From Rhodobiaceae bacterium UBA7378 (GTDB lineage: Bacteria > Pseudomonadota > Alphaproteobacteria > RS24), in contig DKNW01000067.1 in assembly GCA_002469805.1 (NCBI GenBank), positions 1 through 13,420 of the forward strand: 13,420 nucleotides of DNA, given 5' to 3'. The position numbers and the translations under genes are program-made. Below, piece after piece: positions 1 through 8,400 of this stretch. The notes under the pieces are model-generated. The model saw only the letters and a program-made list of their open reading frames with translations, had not been told where the DNA came from and did no database searches. The stretch's first letter is position 1; the number at the start of each line of letters is the position of its first letter.

Positions 1-1
1 G

Positions 2-49
2 GAGCCAGTCACGGAGCCAGTCACGGGGCCAGTCACGGGGCAAACTGCG
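2..49 (+). repeat. 12-bp tandem repeat, about four copies
   Basis: Three near-identical 12-base units (GAGCCAGTCACG, the same again, then GGGCCAGTCACG) are followed by a decayed fourth (GGGCAAACTGCG). The array touches the left edge, so its full length is unknown. In the frame of the downstream permease it reads EPVT-EPVT-GPVT-GQTA, and a weaker four-residue rhythm continues as DPLT-SQTA up to the GTG at 74. This suggests a translated Pro/Thr-rich linker. The first frame also stays open as far as a TAA at 121-123. The third frame ends at a TAA at 57-59, so the array could instead lie in the tail of an upstream gene. Confidence 0.85.
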
Positions 50-73
50 GATCCGTTAACCAGCCAAACAGCA

Positions 74-880
74 GTGCCGGAGAATTATGGTGCCCTCGGC
101 GTGCGTCGCTTCGGGCGGGTTAACTGGCTGGGCATGTGGACGCTCTACATGAAAGAAGTGCATCGTTTCATGAAGGTCTGGATGCAGACCTTGATGGCGC
201 CAATCATTACGACCCTGCTGTTTCTGGCGATTTTCTCACTGGCGCTGGCAGGCCTGCGCCCAGATATTAATGGCGTGCCGTTTATCAATTTTCTAGCGCC
301 GGGCCTCATCATGATGGCGATTGTCCAAAATGCTTTTGCTAATTCATCCTCGTCATTGCTGGTGTCGAAAGTGCAGGGCAATGTTGTCGATATTCTCATG
401 CCGCCATTATCACCCGCTGAACTGAATATCGGGATTACCATGGGTGCCCTGACGCGTGGCATGTTTGTGGGTGCTGGCACATTTTTGGGCATGGCGGTTT
501 TTGTATCGATGAGTATTCATAGCCTCGCAGCGGCTATATTCTATGCTGCGATTGCCTCTGCGCTGATGTCGCTTGTCGGGCTTTTAGGTGGTATTTGGGC
601 CGAGAAATTTGATCACCTGGCGACCGTCACGAATTTCGTCATCACGCCGCTGGCGTTTTTGTCGGGCACGTTTTATTCGGTGCAGCAATTGCCCGGTTTT
701 GCCTTCTGGGTCACGCAATATAATCCGTTCTTCTACATGATTGACGGGTTCCGCTATGCCCTGACCGGCCACGCGGAAGGCTCGCTAGTATTTGGCGCGA
801 GCCTTTTAATCGGTCTTACACTTATTCTCGCAGGCGTCAGTCATGTGGTGTTGGCGCGCGGCTACCGGCTGAAAAGCTAG
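74..880 (+). CDS. ABC-2 type transporter permease (start uncertain, may extend beyond left edge)
   Basis: This is an integral membrane subunit of an ABC-2 (DrrB/YadH-like) exporter; the substrate cannot be read from sequence. About six hydrophobic segments are visible. The block KVQGNVVDILMPPLSPAEL near residues 99-117, preceded by a membrane segment ending FLAPGLIMMAIVQNAFANSS, is characteristic of this permease family. The length of 268 residues is normal for it. The start is unclear: GTG at 74 has no good ribosome binding site, ATG at 134 (MWTLYMKEV) is an alternative close to where family homology begins, and the frame stays open upstream through the 12-bp repeat to base 2. The ATP-binding partner is expected immediately upstream, outside the window. 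An intrinsic terminator follows 54 bp after the stop. The family call is firm, the start and substrate are not. Confidence 0.85.
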   Translation: MPENYGALGVRRFGRVNWLGMWTLYMKEVHRFMKVWMQTLMAPIITTLLFLAIFSLALAGLRPDINGVPFINFLAPGLIMMAIVQNAFANSSSSLLVSKVQGNVVDILMPPLSPAELNIGITMGALTRGMFVGAGTFLGMAVFVSMSIHSLAAAIFYAAIASALMSLVGLLGGIWAEKFDHLATVTNFVITPLAFLSGTFYSVQQLPGFAFWVTQYNPFFYMIDGFRYALTGHAEGSLVFGASLLIGLTLILAGVSHVVLARGYRLKS

Positions 881-892
881 CCAAACAAATCA

Positions 893-921
893 TTTACCGG
901 CATATCTGCTTTTGGTATAAC
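893..921 (+). promoter_or_regulatory. Candidate promoter with palindromic -10 region
   Basis: A -35-like TTTACC (893-898) and a -10-like TATAAC (916-921) are separated by 17 bases. The -10 element lies inside a perfect inverted repeat, TTTGGT-ATA-ACCAAA (911-925), a shape expected of a repressor operator. It sits between the permease and argD. However, the predicted start point near 927 lies directly before a strong terminator, so any transcript would be very short unless the terminator is bypassed. This is a prediction from sequence only. Confidence 0.35.
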
Positions 922-933
922 CAAATAAATCAG

Positions 934-956
934 GCCGCCTTTCGGGGCGGTTTTTT
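934..956 (+). terminator. Rho-independent terminator after the ABC permease gene
   Basis: The stem CCGCC (935-939) pairs with GGCGG (946-950) around a six-base loop TTTCGG and is followed directly by six T residues (951-956). It is the obvious end of the ABC transporter transcript and insulates argD, which starts 47 bp further on. Confidence 0.85.
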
Positions 957-1003
957 CGTTGGATCACTGCCATACACGCAAGTGACCAATATGGTGAAAA
1001 CAT

Positions 1004-2209
1004 ATGAGCCCGACTGAAAATAGTTCGAACATCATGCCCACCTACCGGCGGACGGACCTGCGGTTTGTCAGCGGTGCTGGCGCGTGGCTGACCACGGATA
1101 CGGGCGATAAGTATCTGGATTTCGGATCTGGCATTGCTGTTAATACGCTGGGGCACGCCCATCCGCGTCTCGTCGGGGCGTTGCAAACCCAAGCTGAAAA
1201 GCTGTGGCACGTGTCGAACTTATATGACATTCCGGGCCAGGAAGCGTTGGCCGCACACCTGTGCGCTGAGAGTTTTGCCGACCTGGTGTTCTTCTGTAAT
1301 TCCGGCGCAGAGGCGGCGGAGGGCATGATCAAAACCATGCGGAAATATCATGCCACGCATAATCAGCCCGCGCGCGTCACACTGATCAGCTTCGCTGGCG
1401 CGTTTCATGGCCGGACATTGGCCGCGCTGGCTGCGGCGGGCAATCCCGATTATCTGCAAGGTTTCGGGCCTGCACCGGTCGGTTTCGCACAATGCCCAGA
1501 ATTTTCCATCGCCGCGCTCGAAGAATTGGTCGACGACACAACCGCCGGCATCCTTATTGAGCCAATTCAGGGCGAGGGCGGCGTGCGCGCTGTACCACCC
1601 GCATTCCTGCGGGATTTACGGGAATTTTGCGACGCACATGGGTTGCTTTTAGGGTTTGATGAAGTGCAATGCGGCATTGGCCGCACCGGACGCCTGTTTG
1701 CCCATGAATGGGCCGGCGTCACCCCCGATGTTATGGCGATTGCCAAGGGCATTGGCGGTGGTTTTCCGCTCGGCGCTATTTTAGCCACACATGCTGTTGG
1801 CAGTTGCATGCAACCCGGCTCGCATGGCTCAACCTATGGCGGCAACCCACTGGCAATGGCTGTCGGCAAAGAAGTGCTAGATGTGGTTTGCGCAGACGGG
1901 TTTTTGGAAACGGTAAACGATACAGCGGGATATCTGCGCCAGCAATTATCTGCACTTGTCGATAAATACCCCGACATTGTGAGCGAGTTGCGCGGGACTG
2001 GTTTGATGATCGGTCTGAAATGCGTGTGTGAAAACACGGCGCTTGTCGCAAGCCTACGTGGGGAGAGAATGCTGAGCGTACCTGCCGGTGAAAATACAGT
2101 GCGCCTGTTGCCGCCCTTGAACATTGAACGCGAAGACATCCGCTTTGCCATGGACGCGCTGGAGCAAGCTTGTGCGCACTTGCGCGATGAAAAAGCGGGG
2201 ACTGTGTGA
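1004..2209 (+). CDS. argD: Acetylornithine aminotransferase (class III, PLP-dependent)
   Basis: This enzyme exchanges the amino group between N-acetylornithine and 2-oxoglutarate in cytoplasmic arginine synthesis; some ArgD proteins also act as succinyldiaminopimelate aminotransferase in lysine synthesis. Visible class III aminotransferase marks are NSGAEA (99-104, cofactor phosphate contact), FDEVQ (218-222, Asp219 to the pyridine nitrogen), AIAKGIGGGFPLGA with the Schiff-base Lys248, and GSTYGGNPLA (275-284). The N-terminal MPTYRRTDLRF and FGSGIAVNTLGHAHP are typical of ArgD. Its 401 residues are a normal length. The start at ATG 1004 leaves ten residues before MPTYRR; only a weak Shine-Dalgarno (GGTG, 993-996) precedes it, and the ATG at 1034 is an alternative. 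The stop overlaps the argF start by one base, so the two are translationally coupled. ArgD is favoured over a generic ornithine/GABA aminotransferase because argF follows. Confidence 0.93.
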   Translation: MSPTENSSNIMPTYRRTDLRFVSGAGAWLTTDTGDKYLDFGSGIAVNTLGHAHPRLVGALQTQAEKLWHVSNLYDIPGQEALAAHLCAESFADLVFFCNSGAEAAEGMIKTMRKYHATHNQPARVTLISFAGAFHGRTLAALAAAGNPDYLQGFGPAPVGFAQCPEFSIAALEELVDDTTAGILIEPIQGEGGVRAVPPAFLRDLREFCDAHGLLLGFDEVQCGIGRTGRLFAHEWAGVTPDVMAIAKGIGGGFPLGAILATHAVGSCMQPGSHGSTYGGNPLAMAVGKEVLDVVCADGFLETVNDTAGYLRQQLSALVDKYPDIVSELRGTGLMIGLKCVCENTALVASLRGERMLSVPAGENTVRLLPPLNIEREDIRFAMDALEQACAHLRDEKAGTV

Positions 2210-3168
2210 TGGCTCCCGCAACTAGTTCGGCAATGACCCCGCGTCATTTTCTAGATTTATCCGATCTGACACCGGCTGATTTGCGTGGCCTGTTGGATCG
2301 CGCGCATGCGCGTAAAGCGGCACGGGCAGGTAAGCCAAAAGGCGCGGCAGATGCCGACCAGCCCCTGAACGGGCACATGCTCGGCATGGTTTTTGACAAG
2401 CCATCGACACGCACGCGCCTTTCATTTGATCTTGCCATGCGCCAGTTGGGAGGGCAGACCATGTTGCTCAACCATGCTGATACACAGCTGGGGCGTGGCG
2501 AGTCTATCGAAGATACAGCGCGCGTCATGTCGCGCTTTTGCGATATTGTGATGTTGCGCACCGGCCCGCATGAAAATTTGCTGGCCTATGCTGACGGCTC
2601 GGATGTGCCGGTCATAAATGGCCTGACGGCGTTCAGTCATCCGTGTCAAATATTGGCAGATTTAATGACATTTGAAGAACATAAAGGCGCGCTGGCAGGC
2701 CAGCGTATTGCGTGGTTCGGCGACGGCAATAATGTCGCGATATCGCTAGCGCAAGCTGCGGCTTTGCTGGGGTTCGAGTTTGCATTGGCGGTGCCGGATG
2801 CGTTCATGCTGCCCGATGAGGTACTGGCATGGGCCGCCGATAAGCCCGGGAAGATAACCCGCTGCGATACCCCGCAAGCGGCTGCGGATGGCGCGGCGGC
2901 GCTGGTTACCGATTGCTGGGTGTCCATGAGCGACGACCCGGAAACCGCGCAAAAACGCGCGACTGCCTTCGCGCCGTATCAGGTGACGCAAGAGTTGATG
3001 GCGCGCGGTGATGACGCGATCTTTTTGCATTGCCTACCGGCCTATCGTGGCAATGAGGTAACGGCGGATGTGATTGATGGACCGAAATCGGTGGTTTTCG
3101 ACGAGGCTGAGAACCGGTGTCATGCGCAAAAAGCCGTGCTGATCTATTGCCTTGGTATCGACGGATAG
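2209..3168 (+). CDS. argF: Ornithine carbamoyltransferase
   Basis: This enzyme joins carbamoyl phosphate and ornithine to give citrulline, the step of arginine synthesis downstream of the argD product. Numbered from the GTG at 2206, the signature motifs are STRTR (67-71, carbamoyl-phosphate binding), HPCQ (145-148), FGDGNN (171-176) and HCLP (275-278). DCWVSM (236-241) corresponds to the ornithine-binding loop. At about 319 residues it is full length. ATG 2209 is preferred because GGGGA at 2197-2201 sits seven bases upstream. A GTG start at 2206 would add one residue and leave only four bases. The TGATG overlap with argD indicates one operon, and hslO follows 11 bp after the stop. A first pairing domain of MTPRHFLDLSDL suggests the preceding nine or so residues are a variable extension. 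Confidence 0.95.
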   Translation: MAPATSSAMTPRHFLDLSDLTPADLRGLLDRAHARKAARAGKPKGAADADQPLNGHMLGMVFDKPSTRTRLSFDLAMRQLGGQTMLLNHADTQLGRGESIEDTARVMSRFCDIVMLRTGPHENLLAYADGSDVPVINGLTAFSHPCQILADLMTFEEHKGALAGQRIAWFGDGNNVAISLAQAAALLGFEFALAVPDAFMLPDEVLAWAADKPGKITRCDTPQAAADGAAALVTDCWVSMSDDPETAQKRATAFAPYQVTQELMARGDDAIFLHCLPAYRGNEVTADVIDGPKSVVFDEAENRCHAQKAVLIYCLGIDG

Positions 3169-3179
3169 GACTGGCGCAT

Positions 3180-4124
3180 ATGGCAAATGCCGCTTCAGAT
3201 AATCTCGCTTTGCCGTTCCGGGTCGAGGGGCAAAACGTCAATGGTCGTGTGGTGCGCCTAAACGGTGTCGTTGATGAAATTCTAGCAGCGCATGATTACC
3301 CCGAAGCCATCAATGTGCTGCTGGGTGAGGCGCTGGTGCTGGTGTCCATGTTGGGCACGATGTTGAAGTTCGACGGACGTTTTATCTTACAGTTAAACGG
3401 CAAGGGACCGGTGAGTACGCTGATGGCTGATTATGCATCTGGCGGCGGCTTGCGCGGCTTTGCCCAGTTTAATCGCGAGCAGGTAAGCGAAGCTTTGAGC
3501 AGCGGGACAACCGGCATTGGTCTCTTAGGGGAAAACGGGCATATGGCTTTTACCGTTGATCAGGGCGCCGATATGGAGCGTTATCAAGGTATTGTGCCGC
3601 TTGAGGGCACAACGCTTGCACAAGCGGCGCTTGAGTATTTCCGGCGTTCCGAACAAATCGGCACGTGCTTGAAGTTGGTGGCCGCGCCGTTATTTCTGAG
3701 CGGCGGCCAGTGCGAATGGCGCGCCGGCGGTATTGTGCTTCAGCAAGTGGCTGATGAAGGCGGCGCGGATACGGATATGCCTGAAATTGTGGAATTTGGC
3801 GCTGAAATAGAAGATGATGACTGGAACCGCCTGTCTATTTTACTGGATACAGCCCAGGCCGACGAATTGCTCGACCCGGCCCTTTTGCCACAAGACCTTG
3901 CTTTCCGGCTTTTTCACGAAGATGGCGTGCGTGTTTTTGATACCCGCCCGCTGCATTTTGAGTGTCCATGCTCAGGGGAAAGGGTACGTAATATGTTGCT
4001 CAGTTTGCCCCAGCAGGACCAGCAAGAAATGCGCGAAGAAGATAAAATTGATGTTCGTTGCGAGTTTTGCAACGCGCAATATGCGTATTTGCCCGCCGAT
4101 GTTTTCGGTGATGATTTAAATTGA
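3180..4124 (+). CDS. hslO: Redox-regulated molecular chaperone Hsp33
   Basis: Hsp33 is a cytoplasmic holdase that binds unfolding proteins during oxidative stress. Four C-terminal cysteines hold zinc when reduced, and their oxidation to disulfides switches the chaperone on. All four are present in the expected CxC...CxxC pattern: Cys262 and Cys264 (FECPCSGER), then Cys294 and Cys297 (CEFCNAQY). The N-terminal domain shows the family's LGEALVLVSMLG and GPVSTLMADY segments. At 314 residues it is close to the usual length. I chose ATG 3180 because it gives a normal N-terminus (MANAASDNL) and has AGGA at 3167-3170 nine bases upstream. The frame also opens at 3117, but that would overlap argF by 52 bases. 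Association with argD-argF is common in alphaproteobacteria. It probably shares the arginine transcript. Confidence 0.95.
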   Translation: MANAASDNLALPFRVEGQNVNGRVVRLNGVVDEILAAHDYPEAINVLLGEALVLVSMLGTMLKFDGRFILQLNGKGPVSTLMADYASGGGLRGFAQFNREQVSEALSSGTTGIGLLGENGHMAFTVDQGADMERYQGIVPLEGTTLAQAALEYFRRSEQIGTCLKLVAAPLFLSGGQCEWRAGGIVLQQVADEGGADTDMPEIVEFGAEIEDDDWNRLSILLDTAQADELLDPALLPQDLAFRLFHEDGVRVFDTRPLHFECPCSGERVRNMLLSLPQQDQQEMREEDKIDVRCEFCNAQYAYLPADVFGDDLN

Positions 4125-4196
4125 AAGATGAATGACTGGTAAACCGGTTATTCTGCGTTATATCCTTAAGTATAAGCGTAACCACGGATAAAAGTG
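4125..4196. other. Short intergenic region between hslO and the RND operon
   Basis: These 72 bases hold no terminator with a T tract. They contain the 8-bp palindrome AACCGGTT (4142-4149) and a spaced inverted repeat TTATA-N8-TATAA (4158-4162 and 4171-4175). I see no convincing -35/-10 pair. The palindromes could be a binding site for a repressor of the efflux genes, but the second is AT-rich and short, so chance is likely. Read-through from hslO is possible. Confidence 0.4.
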
Positions 4197-5420
4197 ATGC
4201 AAGCGCTCCGCGAATTAATGACACGCCTGTGGGCAAAAATAGCACCCCGAAACGCCGACGGGCAGCGATGGCGCTTGCCTGTACCGGTTTTGGTGGTGGC
4301 TATTGGCATGTTTTCCTTTGTTTTGCTTGTGTCGACGCGACCCGAAACCAAACCCTCAACCAATGAGGAGCGGGTTTGGTCGGTTGTCGCCAGCACGGTT
4401 GCTTACGGTCCCGTCACGCCAAAAATCGAGGTGTTTGGCGAATTGCGGGCAAAAAAACAAGTGCGGCTGCGGGCGTTGGTCTCGGGCGAAGTGGTCTCGA
4501 CAGGCGAGAAATTCGAGGATGGCGCGCGGGTTTCGCGCGGTGATGTTCTCGTCCGTATCGATAAATTCACCTACCAAAACCGCCTTGATGAGGCTCGTGC
4601 TTCACTGAAGGGGGCCAAGGCCTTGCTGGCCGAGCGTGACGCGTCGGCTGAATTGGCGGCGCAGGATTTGGCGCGGGCTGAGCAATTATTCAAAAAAGGC
4701 ACGGTGTCGAAAAAAACGCTGGATGACCGTAGAACCGATTTCACCATCAAATCGGCGCGGCGTGACCAACAGCAATCCACCGTCGACCGCCATATAGTGC
4801 AGGTCAAACGCGCCAAGCGCGATTTGAAAAATACCGACGTCGTTGCGCCATTTGCCGGCTATGTGACCCAGATTACGGCCCGCGAGGGGCGGGTTTTAAA
4901 CCCGAATGATCAGGTTGCGGTGCTTTTCGATTCGGATAATTTTGAAGTGGTTTTCAACCTGTCGAATGATGAGTATGGCCGCTTTTTACAGCGCAATGCC
5001 GATGTTATCGGACGGCCTGTCAGCGTGGTCTGGAATGTTGGCGGCGAACGCATAACGCTGAGCGCGACGATTGAGCGTGTCGGCGCGCAAATTTCGCAAG
5101 CCACGCGCGGCGTTGATATTTACGCAACGCTGAGCGGCAAAATTCCGTCGAATTTGCGCGGCGGGGCGTTTGTCGAAATTGAATTGCTAGCCCAAGCCGT
5201 TGACGGCGTTATGGCCCTACCCAAGGATGCGCTTTATGGCGACAACCGCGTCTATCTGGTGAGGGATGGGCGCCTCGAGCCTCGTGTTCTGGTCGATTTC
5301 GTAGATGATGGCGGGCAGATTTTGCTGAAAAGCGGGCTTGATAATGGCGACCGCGTTTTGCTCACCCGTTTTAACGAGGCTGCCCCCGGCGTTGCTGTCA
5401 AAGTGGTGGACCAGCCCTAA
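4197..5420 (+). CDS. RND efflux periplasmic adaptor (membrane fusion protein)
   Basis: This is the periplasmic adaptor linking an inner-membrane RND pump to an outer-membrane channel. A single hydrophobic segment at about residues 27-47 (flanked by RWR and STRPE) should anchor it; no lipobox cysteine is present. Domain order is that of HlyD/AcrA adaptors: first lipoyl half at about 88-121 (LVSGEVV, DGARVSRGDVLVRID), an alpha-helical hairpin at about 125-212 rich in Ala, Lys, Arg and Glu, second lipoyl half at about 214-243 (VVAPFAGYVT), beta-barrel at about 247-330, and a membrane-proximal domain to residue 407. ATG 4197 is preferred over GTG 4194 because GGA (4186-4188) is eight bases away. 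The stop overlaps the pump start in TAATG. No regulator or outer-membrane factor is encoded nearby, and the substrate is unknown. Confidence 0.92.
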   Translation: MQALRELMTRLWAKIAPRNADGQRWRLPVPVLVVAIGMFSFVLLVSTRPETKPSTNEERVWSVVASTVAYGPVTPKIEVFGELRAKKQVRLRALVSGEVVSTGEKFEDGARVSRGDVLVRIDKFTYQNRLDEARASLKGAKALLAERDASAELAAQDLARAEQLFKKGTVSKKTLDDRRTDFTIKSARRDQQQSTVDRHIVQVKRAKRDLKNTDVVAPFAGYVTQITAREGRVLNPNDQVAVLFDSDNFEVVFNLSNDEYGRFLQRNADVIGRPVSVVWNVGGERITLSATIERVGAQISQATRGVDIYATLSGKIPSNLRGGAFVEIELLAQAVDGVMALPKDALYGDNRVYLVRDGRLEPRVLVDFVDDGGQILLKSGLDNGDRVLLTRFNEAAPGVAVKVVDQP

Positions 5421-8400
5421 TGAACCCGATAACGCCTGCTGTTCAACTTTTTGCGCGGCACCGTAATGCGGCCAATCTTCTGTTTTTTTCGATGATCATG
5501 CTGGGCTTTTTCGGGCTCAGCAATTTGAATATCCAGTTTTTCCCAACCACGGAAATTAAAAATGTAAGCATCGTTGTGCCATGGCCGGGCGCGGCGGCGC
5601 AGGATGTCGACAAGAATATCGTAGCGACCGTGCAGCCAGAGGTTCGGTTCATTGACGGTGTGAAGGAGTTTTCCGCGCAATCGCGTGAAGGCGTGGCGTT
5701 GATGAATGTCGAGTTTTATCCGGAGACTGACATGCAACGTGCGATCGGCGATGTTGAGGCGGCGGTTAATGCGCTGACGACATTGCCGAAGGATGCTGAA
5801 CGGCCGGTTATTTCACAAGAAACCTTCTTCGAGCCGGTGGTTTCGGTCCTGGTTTCAGGGCCGTTTGAGGAACGCGCCTTGCGCGCCTTTGCCAAGCAGA
5901 TCCGCGATGGCTTGCTGGAGCGCGGCATTGATAAAATAACTCTTGAAGGCTATCGCGACGAGGAAATATGGATCGAGGCGCGCGCGGCGCAATTGCGTCG
6001 CTACGCCATATCTCCAGATGCGATTGCCGAGCGTGTGGCTGGCTCGTCGCTCGATGTGCCGGGCGGTGTGTTGCGTGGCGCGGTGGAGCGCCAAGTGCGC
6101 GCGGTTGGCCTGGCGCTAACGGCGGAAGAAGTTGGCGCGATCAGCTTACGTAATGCCGCCGACGGTCGGCAATTACTGGTCAGCGATGTTGCCCGCGTCA
6201 CCGATACATATGATGCCAGCCAGCCTGAGGGGTGGGCTGGCGATGATCGCGCGATCCGGTTAACTTTGCTGCGCACCAAAAACGGTGACGCGCTTAAAAT
6301 GACGGAAATCACGCGCGCCTACATTGCTGAGACGGTGCAATCTCTGCCGCCGACGCTCAATGTGCAGATATTTGATGTGAATGCCGATAAAATCGTCCAG
6401 CGCATCAATGTATTGTTGTTCAACGGGCTGACCGGCATGGTGCTGGTGCTGGCGATATTGTTTTTGTTCTTGAACGGGCGAATTGCTTTTTGGGTTGCTG
6501 TTGGTATTCCGGCTTCGCTAATGGCTACTTTCGGTGTCATGTTCTATCTCGACATGACCATCAACATGTTGTCGCTATTTGCTCTGATTATGACCATCGG
6601 CATTATTGTTGATGATGCCATTGTGGTTGGCGAACACTCCGCGACGCTGATTGAGCGGGGGGACGACGCGCTGGCGGCCGCCGAAGGTGGCGCGATCCGC
6701 ATGACCATGCCTATCACTGCTGCGGCGCTGACGACGCTGGCCGCCTTTATTCCGATCCTAACGATTGGCGGGGTGATGGGGCAGTTTGTCCGGGATATTC
6801 CACTGGTTCTTTTAAGTGTGCTGGTTGCCAGTCTAATCGAATGTTTTCTGGTATTGCCGGGCCATCTAAGCCATGCGCTGTCGCGGCCGCAAACCGAGCC
6901 GGCGGCTTGGCGCAAACAATTTTTCGAAGCTTTCGATAATTTCCGCGATACGAAATTCCGATCGTTTGTAACAAAAGCCTACGACCGGCGCTATACAACG
7001 AGTGCAGTGGGGCTGGCCGTGTTGATCATCAGCATTGGTTTGCTAGCAGGTGGGCGAGTGCCGTTCAGGTTTTTCCCGTCGCCGGAAGGCGAGGTTATTA
7101 ATGCCTATGTTTTCTTCCAGCCGGGCACTAAGCGCGCGGCCACCAAAGCCGGCACGCAACGCATTGAAGCGGCGCTCTATGAGGCGGAGAAGGAATTATC
7201 GCCGGAGGGCGAAAAGCTTGTCAGCATTGTGTTTACCCAAATCGGGCGCACGCGCAGCGTGTTTGGCGACGAGCGCGCGCTCGTCAGTGCCGAATTGACG
7301 GCGAGTGAAACCCGCGATATACGCACGCGCGAGATTGTCGGCAAATGGGAAGAACTGATGCCGGAGATCGCCGGCTTGCGGTATGTGTTCGTGCGCGAAC
7401 GCCGCGGCGGACCGCCCGGGCGCGATATAGATATCCAGTTGCAAAATGCTGACCCGGAAGTGCTAAAGAAAGCCGCGCTGGAAGTGCGCCAAGCGCTTGA
7501 GCAATATCCGGGTATCACGCGTGCGCGCGATAACTTGTTTTACAACAAGCAGGAACTGCTGCTGCAGGTGAACGCGCAAGGTAAGGCGCTGGGCTTCACC
7601 AACCAAATTATCGGAACCATGACGCGCGGTACCTTGCAGGGCGTTATAGCGAAACGTTTTGCGCGTGGCGACGAAGAAGTCACCATACGCGTTTTGCAAC
7701 CGCGCGATGCCACCAGCCCGAAACAGCTTGCCGATATTGAGTTGACCGTACCGGGCACTAATCCGCCGCGTTTTGTGCCGTTAAGTGCCGTCGTCGATAT
7801 TGTTGAAAAACCAGGGTTTTCGACTATCCGACGCACCGATGGCCAGGTCACGGTTTCGGTTGTTGCCGATTATGACGACAATTCAGGCAATCCCAATGAT
7901 GTGCTGACCGCTATGGCCAATGACACACTGCTCAAGGTTGCGGCCAAATATAATATTGGGTTCTCCTTTGGTGGCCGTAATGAAGAACAGATGGAAACCA
8001 TGGGCTCGTTGCGCATTGGCGCGATTATGGGGCTGGGTTTGATTTACGTCATTCTTGCCTTTGTGTTTGCCAGCTATTCGCGCCCGATTATCATTATGTC
8101 GGTCATTCCATTTGGTCTGGTGGGCATGGTGACGGGGCACTTTGTCATGGGCTTTGACCTCACATTTTTAAGCATGGTAGGGCTTTTGGGTCTGTCGGGC
8201 ATTTTGGTCAATAATTCGATTATTTTGATCAGCCGCATTGAAGAACGCCGCGATGAAGGTGAGAACCTGCGCGATGCGGTGATTAACGGCATTTGTGACC
8301 GCTTCCGCGCGGTCATGCTGACATCGTTGACCACCGTTTTGGGGTTGGCCCCGCTACTATTTGAAACAAGCGTGCAGGCGCAATTTCTGCTGCCAATGGT

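Noticed and set aside
2..49. CRISPR array or short iterons
   Set aside because: The units are contiguous 12-mers without spacers, are in frame with a coding region, and there are no cas or replication genes nearby.
1834..2247. 137-codon minus-strand open frame over the argD end
   Set aside because: It is antisense to the conserved argD C-terminus and the argF start, with no recognisable motif or ribosome binding site.
3117..3179. Upstream extension of the hslO reading frame
   Set aside because: It would overlap argF by 52 bases and add a non-family N-terminus; ATG 3180 has its own AGGA and gives a standard Hsp33 start.
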